From Alphaproteobacteria bacterium SS10 (GTDB lineage: Bacteria; Pseudomonadota; Alphaproteobacteria; TMED2): a stretch of 64,000 nucleotides of DNA. Location of the stretch: positions 338,734 through 402,733 of the forward strand of contig JAHCML010000006.1 of the NCBI GenBank assembly GCA_019192455.1. Reading direction: 5' to 3'. This document shows, in pieces, positions 52,631 through 61,351 of this stretch (positions are counted from its first letter, which is position 1; every line of letters starts with the position of its first letter). The position numbers and the translations under genes are program-made. The notes under the pieces are model-generated. The model searched no databases, was not told the origin of the DNA, and saw only the letters and a list, made by a program, of their open reading frames with translations.

Positions 52631-53305
52631 ATGTCCGCATCAGCCATCGCGTTTGAGGCCGCTAACTCATCAATAGCCCCGACCCGCGAGGTGGCGATTG
52701 ATAAGGACCCGTCCGTCTTACGGTCGATTAACCACCCCCGAACCAGCATGGCGGTTTGGGAACGATCACACGATCTAAGTGTTGCCGGGCTCGGCCGCCA
52801 GTTGCGTGCCTTAGCGGCGGAGCAGACGCCCCATGGCCGCTTTGTCGCCCGGGCTGATGAGATCGGCATGATGCTGGAGGAATGCTATCAGCAACCCGCT
52901 GACAGCGATGAGGCAACGCAAACACGCCAGGCGCTAGCCAATGACATGACCCATCTCGCCGAGATGTTTCAGGGCATTACGAAATCTAAGTTTCTGGATG
53001 TGCGCATTCAGCTGGTGCGCAGTGATGCCTGCCGGTTTTGGCACCGCGATAGTGTCGATTATCGCCTGCTCTGCACCTATTACGGTCCAGGCACCCAATG
53101 GGTGAACCCAGAGCTAGGCGCCGAGGTGTTGGCCGAACGGGATAGTTGGAGTGGCCCCTGCCACGACATGATGGCAGGTGACGTCAGCCTGTTCGCCGGA
53201 TCCTGTGCCATGGGTAAGACCGGCATCGTCCATCGCTCCCCACCGATTAAGGCGCAAGGCAAGACCCGCCTTGTCCTGTGCATCAATACCCGCTCAGACG
53301 GTTAA
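52631..53305 (+). CDS. DUF1826 protein, partner of the CobW GTPase
   Basis: A 224-residue cytoplasmic protein with [15 protein letters not shown] near the N-terminus and a central [18 protein letters not shown], followed by GPGTQWVNP and a late [18 protein letters not shown]. These features fit DUF1826. The family is often next to Zur-controlled cobW genes, and its His/Asp content suggests metal binding or a dioxygenase-like cupin fold; the role is not established. It is 3 bp behind the CobW gene, so both respond to the same operators. Its stop overlaps the engB stop on the other strand. Confidence 0.78.
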   Translation: MSASAIAFEAANSSIAPTREVAIDKDPSVLRSINHPRTSMAVWERSHDLSVAGLGRQLRALAAEQTPHGRFVARADEIGMMLEECYQQPADSDEATQTRQALANDMTHLAEMFQGITKSKFLDVRIQLVRSDACRFWHRDSVDYRLLCTYYGPGTQWVNPELGAEVLAERDSWSGPCHDMMAGDVSLFAGSCAMGKTGIVHRSPPIKAQGKTRLVLCINTRSDG

Positions 53306-53961
53306 ACAGCCAACATCGTGAGACTGGCCCGAATATCATCGAGGCCGATGCCCTTCTCTGAGCTGGTGGCAATCACCTCAGGATGCGCAGCCGGGTGCTT
53401 CACCAGGCGCGTCTTGGTCTGCTCTAGGCACTTCTCAAGCTCGCTCGCTTTGATCTTATCGATCTTGGTCAGGATTACCTGATACGGCACGGCGGATTGG
53501 TCGAGCAGTTTGAGGATGTCGGTGTCCCGATCCTTAATCCCATGGCGGCTATCGATCAGAACGCAAACCCGGCGCAGTGGCACGCGGCCCCGCAGATACT
53601 CTTTCAGCATCGCGGTCCAGGCCTCAACCACCGGCTTCGGCACCTTGGCATAGCCATAGCCCGGCATATCAACCAGCCGCAGCTGGCCACCCAAATCGAA
53701 GAAGTTCAGCGACTGGGTCCGGCCCGGTGTGTTTGAGGTGCGGGCAATCGTGCTGCGCCCGGTCAGCGCATTGATCAGGCTGGATTTGCCCACATTGGAG
53801 CGGCCAGCAAAGGCAATCTCTGGCAGGCTTTCGGCCGGTAGCTGATCGAGGGACACCACGCTCAACATAAAGTCGCAAGGCCCGGCAAACAGCTTACGGC
53901 CCGTGGCCTTTGCCTCGTCCTCGGCACCGGCGGTCAGGGATGGGGTGATGTCTTTCGTCAC
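53302..53961 (-). CDS. engB: Ribosome biogenesis GTP-binding protein EngB
   Basis: A 219-residue TRAFAC GTPase (YihA/YsxC) needed for assembly of the large ribosomal subunit. G1 is [19 protein letters not shown]2 region [15 protein letters not shown]3 [10 protein letters not shown], and G4 LTKIDKI. A ~30-residue N-terminal tail precedes the fold. It is last of the yidC-kinase-engB part of the rpmH operon, 27 bp after the P-loop kinase. It ends in overlap with the DUF1826 stop codon. Confidence 0.95.
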   Translation of the reverse strand: MTKDITPSLTAGAEDEAKATGRKLFAGPCDFMLSVVSLDQLPAESLPEIAFAGRSNVGKSSLINALTGRSTIARTSNTPGRTQSLNFFDLGGQLRLVDMPGYGYAKVPKPVVEAWTAMLKEYLRGRVPLRRVCVLIDSRHGIKDRDTDILKLLDQSAVPYQVILTKIDKIKASELEKCLEQTKTRLVKHPAAHPEVIATSSEKGIGLDDIRASLTMLAV

Positions 53962-53988
53962 GGGCTTACAATCAACAAAAGGGGACGT

Positions 53989-54519
53989 TCAAAGCTTACT
54001 CAGCGCTTGCTCAATCTCGGTGACGCACTCTTCGCAGGACAGGCGCGCCGTGTCCAGCACCAGGCGTTTGCCCGCTGCGCGTTCGGACCAGGGTTCGTAC
54101 TCCCGGTCCAACACCTCCTGCCAGGTTGGGAGCTTATGCCCCTGAATGTCCGCCACCCGTTCCTCAACCCGGCGGCGATGCTCAACCTGGTCTGAGCAGA
54201 CCACCTCAACTTCTAAGAACTTGGCGTTGGCCTTGGTGGCGACGGCGACCCAATCATCCCGGGTTAGGGCGATGGGATTAACGCTGTCAGCAATGACGAT
54301 ACGGTCACCACGAAGGTTGTCACCGGCAACACCGTAGGCCGCGAGATAGCCCGCATCCTCAACCTGATCCACCTTTAGGACGGATCGTTGGATGGCCTGT
54401 TCAATCGTATCGATGCGCAAATGGAACGCGTCCAGGTGATCAGCCAGTGCCCGGGCCGTGGTGGTTTTACCGCTGCCGGGCAGACCGCCAAAGATCACCA
54501 GGACCGGGCCCGTGGTCAC
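53989..54519 (-). CDS. P-loop kinase-like AAA family protein
   Basis: A 176-residue P-loop protein. Walker A is FGGLPGSGKTTTARALADHL, followed by an LRIDTIEQAIQRSV switch-like segment and VIADSVNPIALTRDDWVAVA, which resembles the lid and Walker B of small kinases (COG0645-like). A catalytic Asp in RIDTI is plausible. Substrate unknown; some relatives phosphorylate gluconate-like compounds or antibiotics. It lies between yidC and engB, overlapping the yidC stop by four bases, which is not the usual order. Confidence 0.8.
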   Translation of the reverse strand: MTTGPVLVIFGGLPGSGKTTTARALADHLDAFHLRIDTIEQAIQRSVLKVDQVEDAGYLAAYGVAGDNLRGDRIVIADSVNPIALTRDDWVAVATKANAKFLEVEVVCSDQVEHRRRVEERVADIQGHKLPTWQEVLDREYEPWSERAAGKRLVLDTARLSCEECVTEIEQALSKL

Positions 54520-56324
54520 TCTGCCGTATCCGGCTTGTCCTTACCGAAGAACGTCACCTTCACACCCATGCGGTGCATGATCACCGATTGCTGGATGATC
54601 GACAGCACGTTGTTCCAGGTCCAGTAGATCACTAGGCCAGCCGGGAAGGTGGCGAGCAGGAAGGTGAAGATGATCGGCATGAACATGAACACCTTCTGCT
54701 GGATCGGGTCCGGGGGTGTTGGGTTCAGGCGCATCTGCAGCCACATGGTGATGCCCATCAGGATTGGCCAAATGCCAACAGCGAGGAAACCGGGGCTATC
54801 AATCGGTAGCAGACCAAACAGGTTCCAATGGCTGGTGGGGTCCGGCACCGATAGATCGGTGATCCAGCCATAGAACGGCGCATGCCGCATCTCAATCGTG
54901 ACGAACAGCACCTTATAAAGGGCGAAGAAGACCGGGATCTGGATCAGGATCGGCAAGCAACCAGAAAGCGGGTTTACCCCCTCTTCCTTGTAGAGCTTCA
55001 TCATCTCCTGCTGCAGACGCATCTTGTCGTCTTCATACTTCTCCCGCAGCTCCAGCATCCGTGGCTGGATTTGACGCAGCTTGCTCATCGACTTGTAAGA
55101 TTTGTTGGCAAGCGGGAAGAATACCAGCTTCAGCAGGACGGTGAAGCCGAGGATCGCCAAACCGAAATTACCCAACAGATCGAACAGGAAGTCGAGGCCA
55201 TAGAAGAACGGCTTGGTCAGGAAGTAGAACCAGCCAAAATCAACCGCGCGGTCAAAGCGTGGGATGCCATAGACCTCGCTATAGCGATCCAACAACGTCA
55301 CCTCTTTCGCACCGGCGAAAATGTGGGAGGTTACGCTGACCGTCTCACCAGCAGCGATCTCACGGCCCTGGCCAAGCAGGTCCACCTGAAACTGATCGCG
55401 GGTGTCGCGGTAGTTGATGCGACCGGTGATCCGGGCATTGGTATCGGGGATCAGGCTGACCAGCCAGTACTTATCGGTGATGCCGATCCAGCCGCCATCA
55501 CTCTCAAACCGTTCACTAACCCGGCCATTGCCGTCGAACGCCTCATCACGCAGGGCGTCATAGCCGCGTTCGGTCAGCTTGCCATCGAAGACGCCGAGCG
55601 GGCCTTCATGCAGGATGAAAAGCTGCGTGGCCGCAGGCAGGTTGCGGCGGGCCGCCAATGAGTATGGGAACAGGGTGACGGCCGCATCGGTGGTGTTGAT
55701 CACCGATTGCTCAACGGTGAAGAGGTAATCTTCATCAACCGAGATGCGACGCTCAAAAGTAAGGCCAGCGCCATTATACCATTGCAGGGTAATCGGCGTG
55801 TCTGGGGTCAGTTCGGTGCCACTGTCGCCGACAACGGTCCAAACACTGTCATCATCAGGGACGGTTACCCCGTCATCCTGGGTAATCCAGCCAAGATTGG
55901 CGTAATAGGGCTGATCGCTACCCGCTGGGGACAGCAGTGCCACCTCCCGCTTACGCTCCACCGTCTCGTGGTAATCGGCGAGTGTCAGGTCATCAATACG
56001 ACCACCGACCAGGTTGATTGAGCCGTGCAGCCGGGCAGTATTGATCTTCAGCCGGGCATCGGTCTCGGCAATCACTTCGGTACGGTCGCGAACTGCACCG
56101 GCGGCAATGGTTTCAGAAACAGGGGCGACATCATCCGGGGTCGGCAGGTCGCCATCGCTTAACACGCGCTGCTGCTGTTCCTGCTGCAGCTCAGCCTCAG
56201 CGGCCATCCGCTCCTGCTGGGCTTGAATGGCCTCGCGGCGGGGCTGCTCATAGAAGAAGTGAAAGCCCAGGATCACCAACACCGACAAAACGACGGCGAG
56301 GATCAGATTGCGTTGATCGGGCAT
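54516..56324 (-). CDS. yidC: Membrane protein insertase YidC
   Basis: A ~602-residue insertase that places membrane proteins in the inner membrane, alone or with Sec. The first helix (NLILAVVLSVLVILGFHFFY) is followed by a large periplasmic beta-domain (~residues 60-340). The conserved core then starts at DFGWFYFLTKPFFYGLDFLF and has a Lys/Arg-rich cytoplasmic loop and the FP-L-GCLPILIQIPVFFALYK signature. The hydrophilic-groove Arg is in this core. ATG 56324 (MPDQRNLIL) is chosen; six more codons are open upstream. It is followed by the kinase with a four-base overlap. Confidence 0.96.
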   Translation of the reverse strand: MPDQRNLILAVVLSVLVILGFHFFYEQPRREAIQAQQERMAAEAELQQEQQQRVLSDGDLPTPDDVAPVSETIAAGAVRDRTEVIAETDARLKINTARLHGSINLVGGRIDDLTLADYHETVERKREVALLSPAGSDQPYYANLGWITQDDGVTVPDDDSVWTVVGDSGTELTPDTPITLQWYNGAGLTFERRISVDEDYLFTVEQSVINTTDAAVTLFPYSLAARRNLPAATQLFILHEGPLGVFDGKLTERGYDALRDEAFDGNGRVSERFESDGGWIGITDKYWLVSLIPDTNARITGRINYRDTRDQFQVDLLGQGREIAAGETVSVTSHIFAGAKEVTLLDRYSEVYGIPRFDRAVDFGWFYFLTKPFFYGLDFLFDLLGNFGLAILGFTVLLKLVFFPLANKSYKSMSKLRQIQPRMLELREKYEDDKMRLQQEMMKLYKEEGVNPLSGCLPILIQIPVFFALYKVLFVTIEMRHAPFYGWITDLSVPDPTSHWNLFGLLPIDSPGFLAVGIWPILMGITMWLQMRLNPTPPDPIQQKVFMFMPIIFTFLLATFPAGLVIYWTWNNVLSIIQQSVIMHRMGVKVTFFGKDKPDTAE

Positions 56325-56393
56325 TTCATGTTGCGGGCGCATGGGCGTTAGGCCTGTTTCAAGGTCGTTTGGTGAGCGTGTTGAGAAGTCGTC

Positions 56394-56708
56394 TTACTTA
56401 GCCGCTGATTTTCCATGCCCATTACAGCAGGAATGGGCACCCGGGACCGGGTCGTAACCGTGGCTACCCCAGGGGTGGCACTTGCTTATCCGTTTGACGG
56501 TTAGCCAGGTGCCTTTCACGGGGCCGTGCAGCTTTAAAGCATCGAGAGCATATTCGGAACAGGTAGGTTGGAACCGGCAGCTGGGTCCAATTAGTGGCGA
56601 GATCACATAGCGGTAAAAATAGACTAGCGCCAGCAATGGCAGCGTCAGCACACGGATGAGTCCGTTTGGCCTAGATGCGCCTGGTTTTGCTGGTGTTTCC
56701 CCACTCAT
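56394..56708 (-). CDS. yidD: Membrane protein insertion efficiency factor YidD
   Basis: A 104-residue protein with an amphipathic N-terminal helix ([20 protein letters not shown]) and the YidD motif [16 protein letters not shown] followed by [15 protein letters not shown]. It aids YidC-dependent insertion at the membrane surface. The ~20 extra N-terminal residues before the family start are of no clear importance. It is between rnpA (15 bp upstream) and yidC. Confidence 0.93.
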   Translation of the reverse strand: MSGETPAKPGASRPNGLIRVLTLPLLALVYFYRYVISPLIGPSCRFQPTCSEYALDALKLHGPVKGTWLTVKRISKCHPWGSHGYDPVPGAHSCCNGHGKSAAK

Positions 56709-56723
56709 GAGAGGGCCGTTCCT

Positions 56724-57122
56724 TTAACTTGCCGCCTGATCAGATCTGGCGCCCAACTTGTCCAGCGCACGAACCAGATCATCATGCAGATCGGTATAGG
56801 CTCGCGTCAGGCTGGCTGGGCGCCCGATCAGTACGAAATCGTGCCCTGGCTTGGCAAGCACAGGCAGCACATCCGAGGCAACGGCGCGCAGGCGTCGCTT
56901 CACCCGGTTACGAACAACCGCGCCACCAAGCTTCTTGGTTGCGGTAAAGCCAACCCGGATTACCGGGTCTGACCCGTTATCGGCTGGTTCACTGTCGGGC
57001 GATATGCTGCGTGCTGCCTGCAATACCAGACCTGGCATGGCTGCACGTTTTCCACGACGATTAAGGCGGACGAAATCCGCCCGCCTTTTCAAGGTCTTCA
57101 GGTGATATGTTCGGCCGGTCAT
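56724..57122 (-). CDS. rnpA: Ribonuclease P protein component
   Basis: A ~132-residue basic protein that binds the RNase P RNA and helps process tRNA 5' ends. The N-terminal LKRRADFVRLNRRGKR is followed by the core motif KKLGGAVVRNRVKRRLRAV, with the RNR loop that contacts RNA. ATG 57122 is chosen as an AGGA lies ~10 bp before it; ATG 57134 adds four residues. It follows rpmH by 41 bp, the usual arrangement. Confidence 0.93.
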   Translation of the reverse strand: MTGRTYHLKTLKRRADFVRLNRRGKRAAMPGLVLQAARSISPDSEPADNGSDPVIRVGFTATKKLGGAVVRNRVKRRLRAVASDVLPVLAKPGHDFVLIGRPASLTRAYTDLHDDLVRALDKLGARSDQAAS

Positions 57123-57163
57123 GCGGTTAGGCATCCTGGCCGGTTGCCGCTATCGCTGGGCGA

Positions 57164-57298
57164 TTATGCCGACAGCTTCTTACGGCCCTTGGCACGACGG
57201 CGCGAAAGCACCATCCGACCGGCCTTGGTGGCCATGCGGGCGCGGAAACCGTGGCGGCGCTTGCGCACCAGATTGCTTGGCTGAAACGTGCGTTTCAC
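57164..57298 (-). CDS. rpmH: 50S ribosomal protein L34
   Basis: A 44-residue very basic ribosomal protein. The reading frame starts with GTG at 57298, preceded by AAGGAG at eight bases. It encodes [20 protein letters not shown] near the start and ends KGRKKLSA. Sequence and length are standard for L34. It is the first gene of the rpmH-rnpA-yidD-yidC run and has a strong promoter at 57358-57387. Confidence 0.97.
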   Translation of the reverse strand: MKRTFQPSNLVRKRRHGFRARMATKAGRMVLSRRRAKGRKKLSA

Positions 57299-57357
57299 AG
57301 CACGAACTCCTTAACTAAAGAGAAGGTCAAAAAATTCAGTCGTCTTGCGAAGCGCGG

Positions 57358-57387
57358 TATATAGGGTGCGAGCGCGGCCCGAGTCAA
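57358..57387 (-). promoter_or_regulatory. Promoter of rpmH operon
   Basis: Reverse-strand TTGACT (57387-57382) and TATATA (57363-57358) are 18 bp apart (17 bp if the -10 is read as CTATAT). This is among the best sigma-70 matches in the window and lies about 60 nt before the rpmH GTG, fitting a highly expressed ribosomal gene. Confidence 0.65.
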
Positions 57388-57536
57388 CAGCAGCCCGCTT
57401 TCTTATCTGCCAAACACTGTCATTCACAGCCACCTCACGGCGTGATCAACGCAACGTCAAGCGTTTGTCACTGGCGCGTGATCGACCTGGCGGTACATGA
57501 CTGGGTGCGTTGACATTGTAATGGAACCACCGCGTT

Positions 57537-58349
57537 ATGCCCGCCGACACCACCATGGAACCGACCATGACTGACCCTGAAGGCCAGACCACCTTGGCAA
57601 CCAACTCCGCTGACCCAGCGGTTGAGGAGACCAGCAAGGCAAAGCCGCTTTGGCAGCGTTTGTTGCCGCTGGCCGTTATTGTTGCCGGTGCGGTGGCCGT
57701 CTATCTGACCGGTGCCCATCAATATCTGTCGTTCCAGGCCCTGTCTGATCATCGCGAGACCCTGACATCCTTCGTTCAGGAGCATTTCATTGTCGCGATC
57801 AGCCTCTACGTTCTGGCCTATGCGGTTTCCGTCGCCCTATCCCTGCCCGGTGCTGTGTTTTTGACCATCGCGGGCGGCTTTATGTTTGGCCTCATCACCG
57901 GCACGCTGGCCACCGTGGTTGGCGCAACCATTGGTGCGGTTGCGGTGTTCATCGCGGCCAAGACCGCGCTCGGCGATACCCTACGGGGCAAGGTTGGCCC
58001 CTGGCTCACCAAGTTTGAACAAGGGTTCAGTGAGAATGCGCTGTCCTATCTACTGGTGCTCCGCCTGGTCCCCCTCTTCCCATTTTGGTTGGTCAACCTG
58101 GTCCCGGCCTTCCTCGGGGTGAAGCTTCGCACCTACGCGCTTGCCACCTTCTTCGGCATCATGCCAGGCAGCTTTGTCTTCGTCTCAGTTGGCAACGGCC
58201 TTGGCGCTGTGTTTGAGCGGGGGGAGACCCCAGACCTATCCATCATCTTCAGCCCCAGCGTGCTGATCCCAATTCTTGGCCTTGCCGTGCTGTCACTGAT
58301 CCCAGTGGCCTATAAGAAGCTGCGCGCCGGTAAAGCCACCCAAAACTAA
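57537..58349 (+). CDS. TVP38/TMEM64-family (VTT domain) membrane protein
   Basis: A 270-residue inner-membrane protein. A short hydrophilic N-terminus leads to a first helix, then the VTT (SNARE-associated/DedA-like) domain: ALSLPGAVFLTIAGGFMFG, followed by GATIGAVAVFIAAK and LLVLRLVPLFPFWLVNLVP. DedA-like proteins are linked to lipid or ion movement; the exact role here is unknown. The 33-bp gap to the flavin disulfide reductase and shared direction imply an operon that often pairs these two families. Confidence 0.88.
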   Translation: MPADTTMEPTMTDPEGQTTLATNSADPAVEETSKAKPLWQRLLPLAVIVAGAVAVYLTGAHQYLSFQALSDHRETLTSFVQEHFIVAISLYVLAYAVSVALSLPGAVFLTIAGGFMFGLITGTLATVVGATIGAVAVFIAAKTALGDTLRGKVGPWLTKFEQGFSENALSYLLVLRLVPLFPFWLVNLVPAFLGVKLRTYALATFFGIMPGSFVFVSVGNGLGAVFERGETPDLSIIFSPSVLIPILGLAVLSLIPVAYKKLRAGKATQN

Positions 58350-58382
58350 CGCACCCACTGCTACCCCTTAGGAACCAAGATC

Positions 58383-59810
58383 ATGGCCCACGACGTTAAA
58401 ACAGACATTCTGGTGATTGGTGCTGGCTCTGGCGGCCTATCGGTTGCCGCTGGCGCTTCCCAACTCGGCGTTGATGTCACCCTGCTTGAGGGCGGTGAGA
58501 TGGGCGGTGACTGCCTTAACTATGGCTGTGTCCCGTCCAAGGCCCTACTGCGGGCAGCGAAGGCCGCGCAAGAGGTGCGCACCTCTGGCCAGTTTGGCGT
58601 GAATGGCCATGAACCAGAGATCGACTTCGCGAAGGTCAAAGGTCATGTGAAAAGCGTGATTGCCGGCATCGCCCCAATGGACAGCGTTGAGCGCTTTGAA
58701 GGTCTCGGCGTGCGGGTGATCAAAGAATACGGCCAGTTCGTTGATGAGAACACGGTCAGCGCTGGCAACTACCGCATTAAGGCCAAGAAGATTGTGGTCG
58801 CCACTGGCTCCCATGCCGCGGTGCCACCAATCCCTGGCTTAGATGAGGTTACCTATTTCACCAATGAGACGATCTTCGAGCAGCTGGAACGGCCAGAGCA
58901 TCTGATCGTGATCGGTGCCGGCCCCATTGGGGTTGAGATGGGCCAAGCCCACCGCCGCCTCGGCTCGGCTGTGACAATCGTGGATATGGGCAAGATCATG
59001 CCCAATGACGATCCCGAATTGGTCGACGTGATCCGGCAAAAGCTGATCAAAGAAGGCGTTGAGCTCAAAGAGCAGATCGCCGTTGAGCGGGTTGAGCAAA
59101 GCGGCAATGGCATCGCCGTCATCATCACCAAGGACGGTGTTGAGGAACGGATTGAAGGCACGGACCTGCTGATCGCAGCTGGCCGTCGCCCCAATGTCGG
59201 TAAGCTGAACCTGGAAGCCGCCGGTATCACCTTCGATCGCCGTGGCATCACCGTCGATGATCGTCTGCGCAGCAGCAACCGTAAGGTCTATGCGATTGGT
59301 GACGTGGCCGGTGGCCCGCAATTCACCCATATCGCCGGGTACCATGCTGGGGTGATCATCAAAAACCTGCTGTTCAAGATGCCAGCCAAGGTGGACTACA
59401 CGGCCCTGCCTTGGGTCACCTATGTTGAGCCAGAGCTGGCCCATGTCGGGATGAGTGAGAAGCAAGCCCGCGAGCAGTTTGGCGATGGCGGTTTTGAAAT
59501 CGCCCGCTGGTCCTTCCATGAGAATGACCGCGCCTCGGCCGAGGCGAAGGGCGATGGCATGGTGAAGGTGATCATCCGCAAAGGCCGCGTCTATGGCGCC
59601 TCAGTCGTTGGGCCAAATGCCGGTGAAATCATTCAACTTTGGTGCTATGCCGTCCAAGAACGGGTGAAACTGTCCAAGCTCGCCAGCATGATTGTTCCCT
59701 ATCCGACCCTAGCGGAAGTGAACAAGCGGGCAGCCGGGTCCTACTTCACGCCGAAGCTGTTCAGCGCCCGCACCCGTAAGATTGTTAAGTTTCTGCAGAT
59801 GTTTGGCTGA
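58383..59810 (+). CDS. FAD-dependent pyridine nucleotide-disulfide oxidoreductase (MerA/Lpd-like)
   Basis: A 475-residue flavoenzyme. The FAD motif is ILVIGAGSGGLSVAAGA and the redox-active disulfide is GGDCLNYGCVPSKALL (CxxxxC). The NAD(P)-binding motif is LIVIGAGPIGVEMGQAHRRL, and YAIGDVAGGPQFTHIAG closes the second FAD contact. The C-terminal dimerisation domain ends without the HPT-type catalytic His segment of true dihydrolipoyl dehydrogenases; near the end is MIVPYPTLAEVNKRAAG. It resembles the reductases usually found beside VTT proteins; the substrate is not known. Confidence 0.9.
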   Translation: MAHDVKTDILVIGAGSGGLSVAAGASQLGVDVTLLEGGEMGGDCLNYGCVPSKALLRAAKAAQEVRTSGQFGVNGHEPEIDFAKVKGHVKSVIAGIAPMDSVERFEGLGVRVIKEYGQFVDENTVSAGNYRIKAKKIVVATGSHAAVPPIPGLDEVTYFTNETIFEQLERPEHLIVIGAGPIGVEMGQAHRRLGSAVTIVDMGKIMPNDDPELVDVIRQKLIKEGVELKEQIAVERVEQSGNGIAVIITKDGVEERIEGTDLLIAAGRRPNVGKLNLEAAGITFDRRGITVDDRLRSSNRKVYAIGDVAGGPQFTHIAGYHAGVIIKNLLFKMPAKVDYTALPWVTYVEPELAHVGMSEKQAREQFGDGGFEIARWSFHENDRASAEAKGDGMVKVIIRKGRVYGASVVGPNAGEIIQLWCYAVQERVKLSKLASMIVPYPTLAEVNKRAAGSYFTPKLFSARTRKIVKFLQMFG

Positions 59811-59840
59811 TTTCTGCCTCTACGCACCGCCTGGGAACCG

Positions 59841-61277
59841 ATGTTACTGAAACCGATAGCGCGCAGCCTCTCTTTGAAGCTGCTGGTCCTAACCGTTCTG
59901 TTCGTCCTTCTGGCCGAGGTGCTTATCTTTGCGCCGTCGATCGGCCGCTACCGCCTGGTCTACTTCCAAGAGCGGTTGGACCAATCCTATCTGGCGACAC
60001 TGGTGCTTGAGGCCGACGCCGACGGCATGTTGCCCGAGGTAATGCAGGCAGAGCTTTTGGGCACCGTTGGTGCGCACCAGATCATGCGTAAGGTGGATGG
60101 CCAGCAGGATGTCGAGCTTGCGGCCATCATCTCCGTCGGCAGCGATCAGACCTACGATCTTCGCGAGGCGGGGTTCGTAACCCTCATCCTTGATGCCTTT
60201 GCCACCCTGGCCACAACCGATGATCGGGTCATCGATGTCATTGGTGAACCCACCAATGCTGAGGGTGTAACGCTAAAAATCCGGATGGATGAGGCACCGC
60301 TCAGGCAGCAGATGATCGACTTCTCAGTCCGTATCTTCTGGTTATCCCTATTCATCTCAATCATGGCGGCGTTACTGGTCTTCCTGGCACTACGCGGCCT
60401 GTTGGTGACCCCGCTGCAAGACATGGTGCGCTCCATGATCGCCTTCCGCGATGCGCCGGAAAGCGATGCCAGCACGGTGAACCAAAGCGGCCGAATTGAT
60501 GAGATGGGCCTCGCCGAGCGAGAGCTCGCGGTTATGCAAGATGCGGTCAGGCAGGCCCTGCGGCAGAAGACTAGGCTGGCGCTGCTAGGCACCGCCGTTG
60601 CCAAGATTAACCATGACCTACGCAATATCCTGTCCACGGCGGCGTTGCTCTCAGAACGCCTCAGCAACAGCCAGGATGAACAGGTGGCCAAGGTCGCCCC
60701 CCGGCTTGAGACCTCAATCAACCGGGCAATCGACCTCTGTAGTGAGACACTCAAATTCTCCCAAGAGGGCTCAATGCCCGTGCGGCGTCAGCCGTTCCAG
60801 TTGATGCCCTTGCTGGATGAGATTGGTGAGGAGCTGGTCGCCTTCGCCCCGGAAGGCCAGGACTGGTATTGGAACAACACGATTGAAGGCGACTTAAACC
60901 TCAATGCCGACCGTGAGCAGCTTTACCGCGTGATTGCCAATCTTGGGCGCAATGCTTTTGAGGCCGGCGCCGTAACGGTCAGTCTCTCGCTGGCCATGCT
61001 GGATAGTGAGAAAGAAATCGCGGTTGAGATTGAGGATGATGGCCCCGGCCTACCACCGCGCGCGAAAGACAACCTTTTCGTGCCATTTGCCGGCTCAACC
61101 CGGGGTGGTGGCACCGGCCTTGGCCTAACGATTGCCCGCGAAATTGTTCGTGCCCATGGCGGTGACCTAACGCTTGAGAAGACCGACGGCGCCGGCACCC
61201 GGTTCCGCATCCGCCTGCCCAACCCACGGCAAGCTGCCAGCAACCGTGCAACACCCTCCGCCTCTGCCGCCGAGTAA
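59841..61277 (+). CDS. Orphan sensor histidine kinase
   Basis: A 478-residue membrane kinase. Two helices (residues ~12-32 and ~165-190) enclose a ~130-residue periplasmic sensor region, followed by a HAMP-like linker (RGLLVTPLQDMVRSM). The H-box is INHDLRNILSTAALLSERL with phospho-acceptor His258. ATP-binding motifs are NLGRNAFEAGA (N box), EIEDDGPGLPP (G1) and GGGTGLGLTIAREI (G2). No response regulator is adjacent. It lies 30 bp after the flavin reductase and presumably senses something linked to that pair. Confidence 0.93.
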   Translation: MLLKPIARSLSLKLLVLTVLFVLLAEVLIFAPSIGRYRLVYFQERLDQSYLATLVLEADADGMLPEVMQAELLGTVGAHQIMRKVDGQQDVELAAIISVGSDQTYDLREAGFVTLILDAFATLATTDDRVIDVIGEPTNAEGVTLKIRMDEAPLRQQMIDFSVRIFWLSLFISIMAALLVFLALRGLLVTPLQDMVRSMIAFRDAPESDASTVNQSGRIDEMGLAERELAVMQDAVRQALRQKTRLALLGTAVAKINHDLRNILSTAALLSERLSNSQDEQVAKVAPRLETSINRAIDLCSETLKFSQEGSMPVRRQPFQLMPLLDEIGEELVAFAPEGQDWYWNNTIEGDLNLNADREQLYRVIANLGRNAFEAGAVTVSLSLAMLDSEKEIAVEIEDDGPGLPPRAKDNLFVPFAGSTRGGGTGLGLTIAREIVRAHGGDLTLEKTDGAGTRFRIRLPNPRQAASNRATPSASAAE

Positions 61278-61351
61278 GCCCGGCAAGGCTAGTGATCTAC
61301 AGCCAGATCAGCGATTCTGATGGTTCGACACCGTATTGAAGGATCGCGGCA

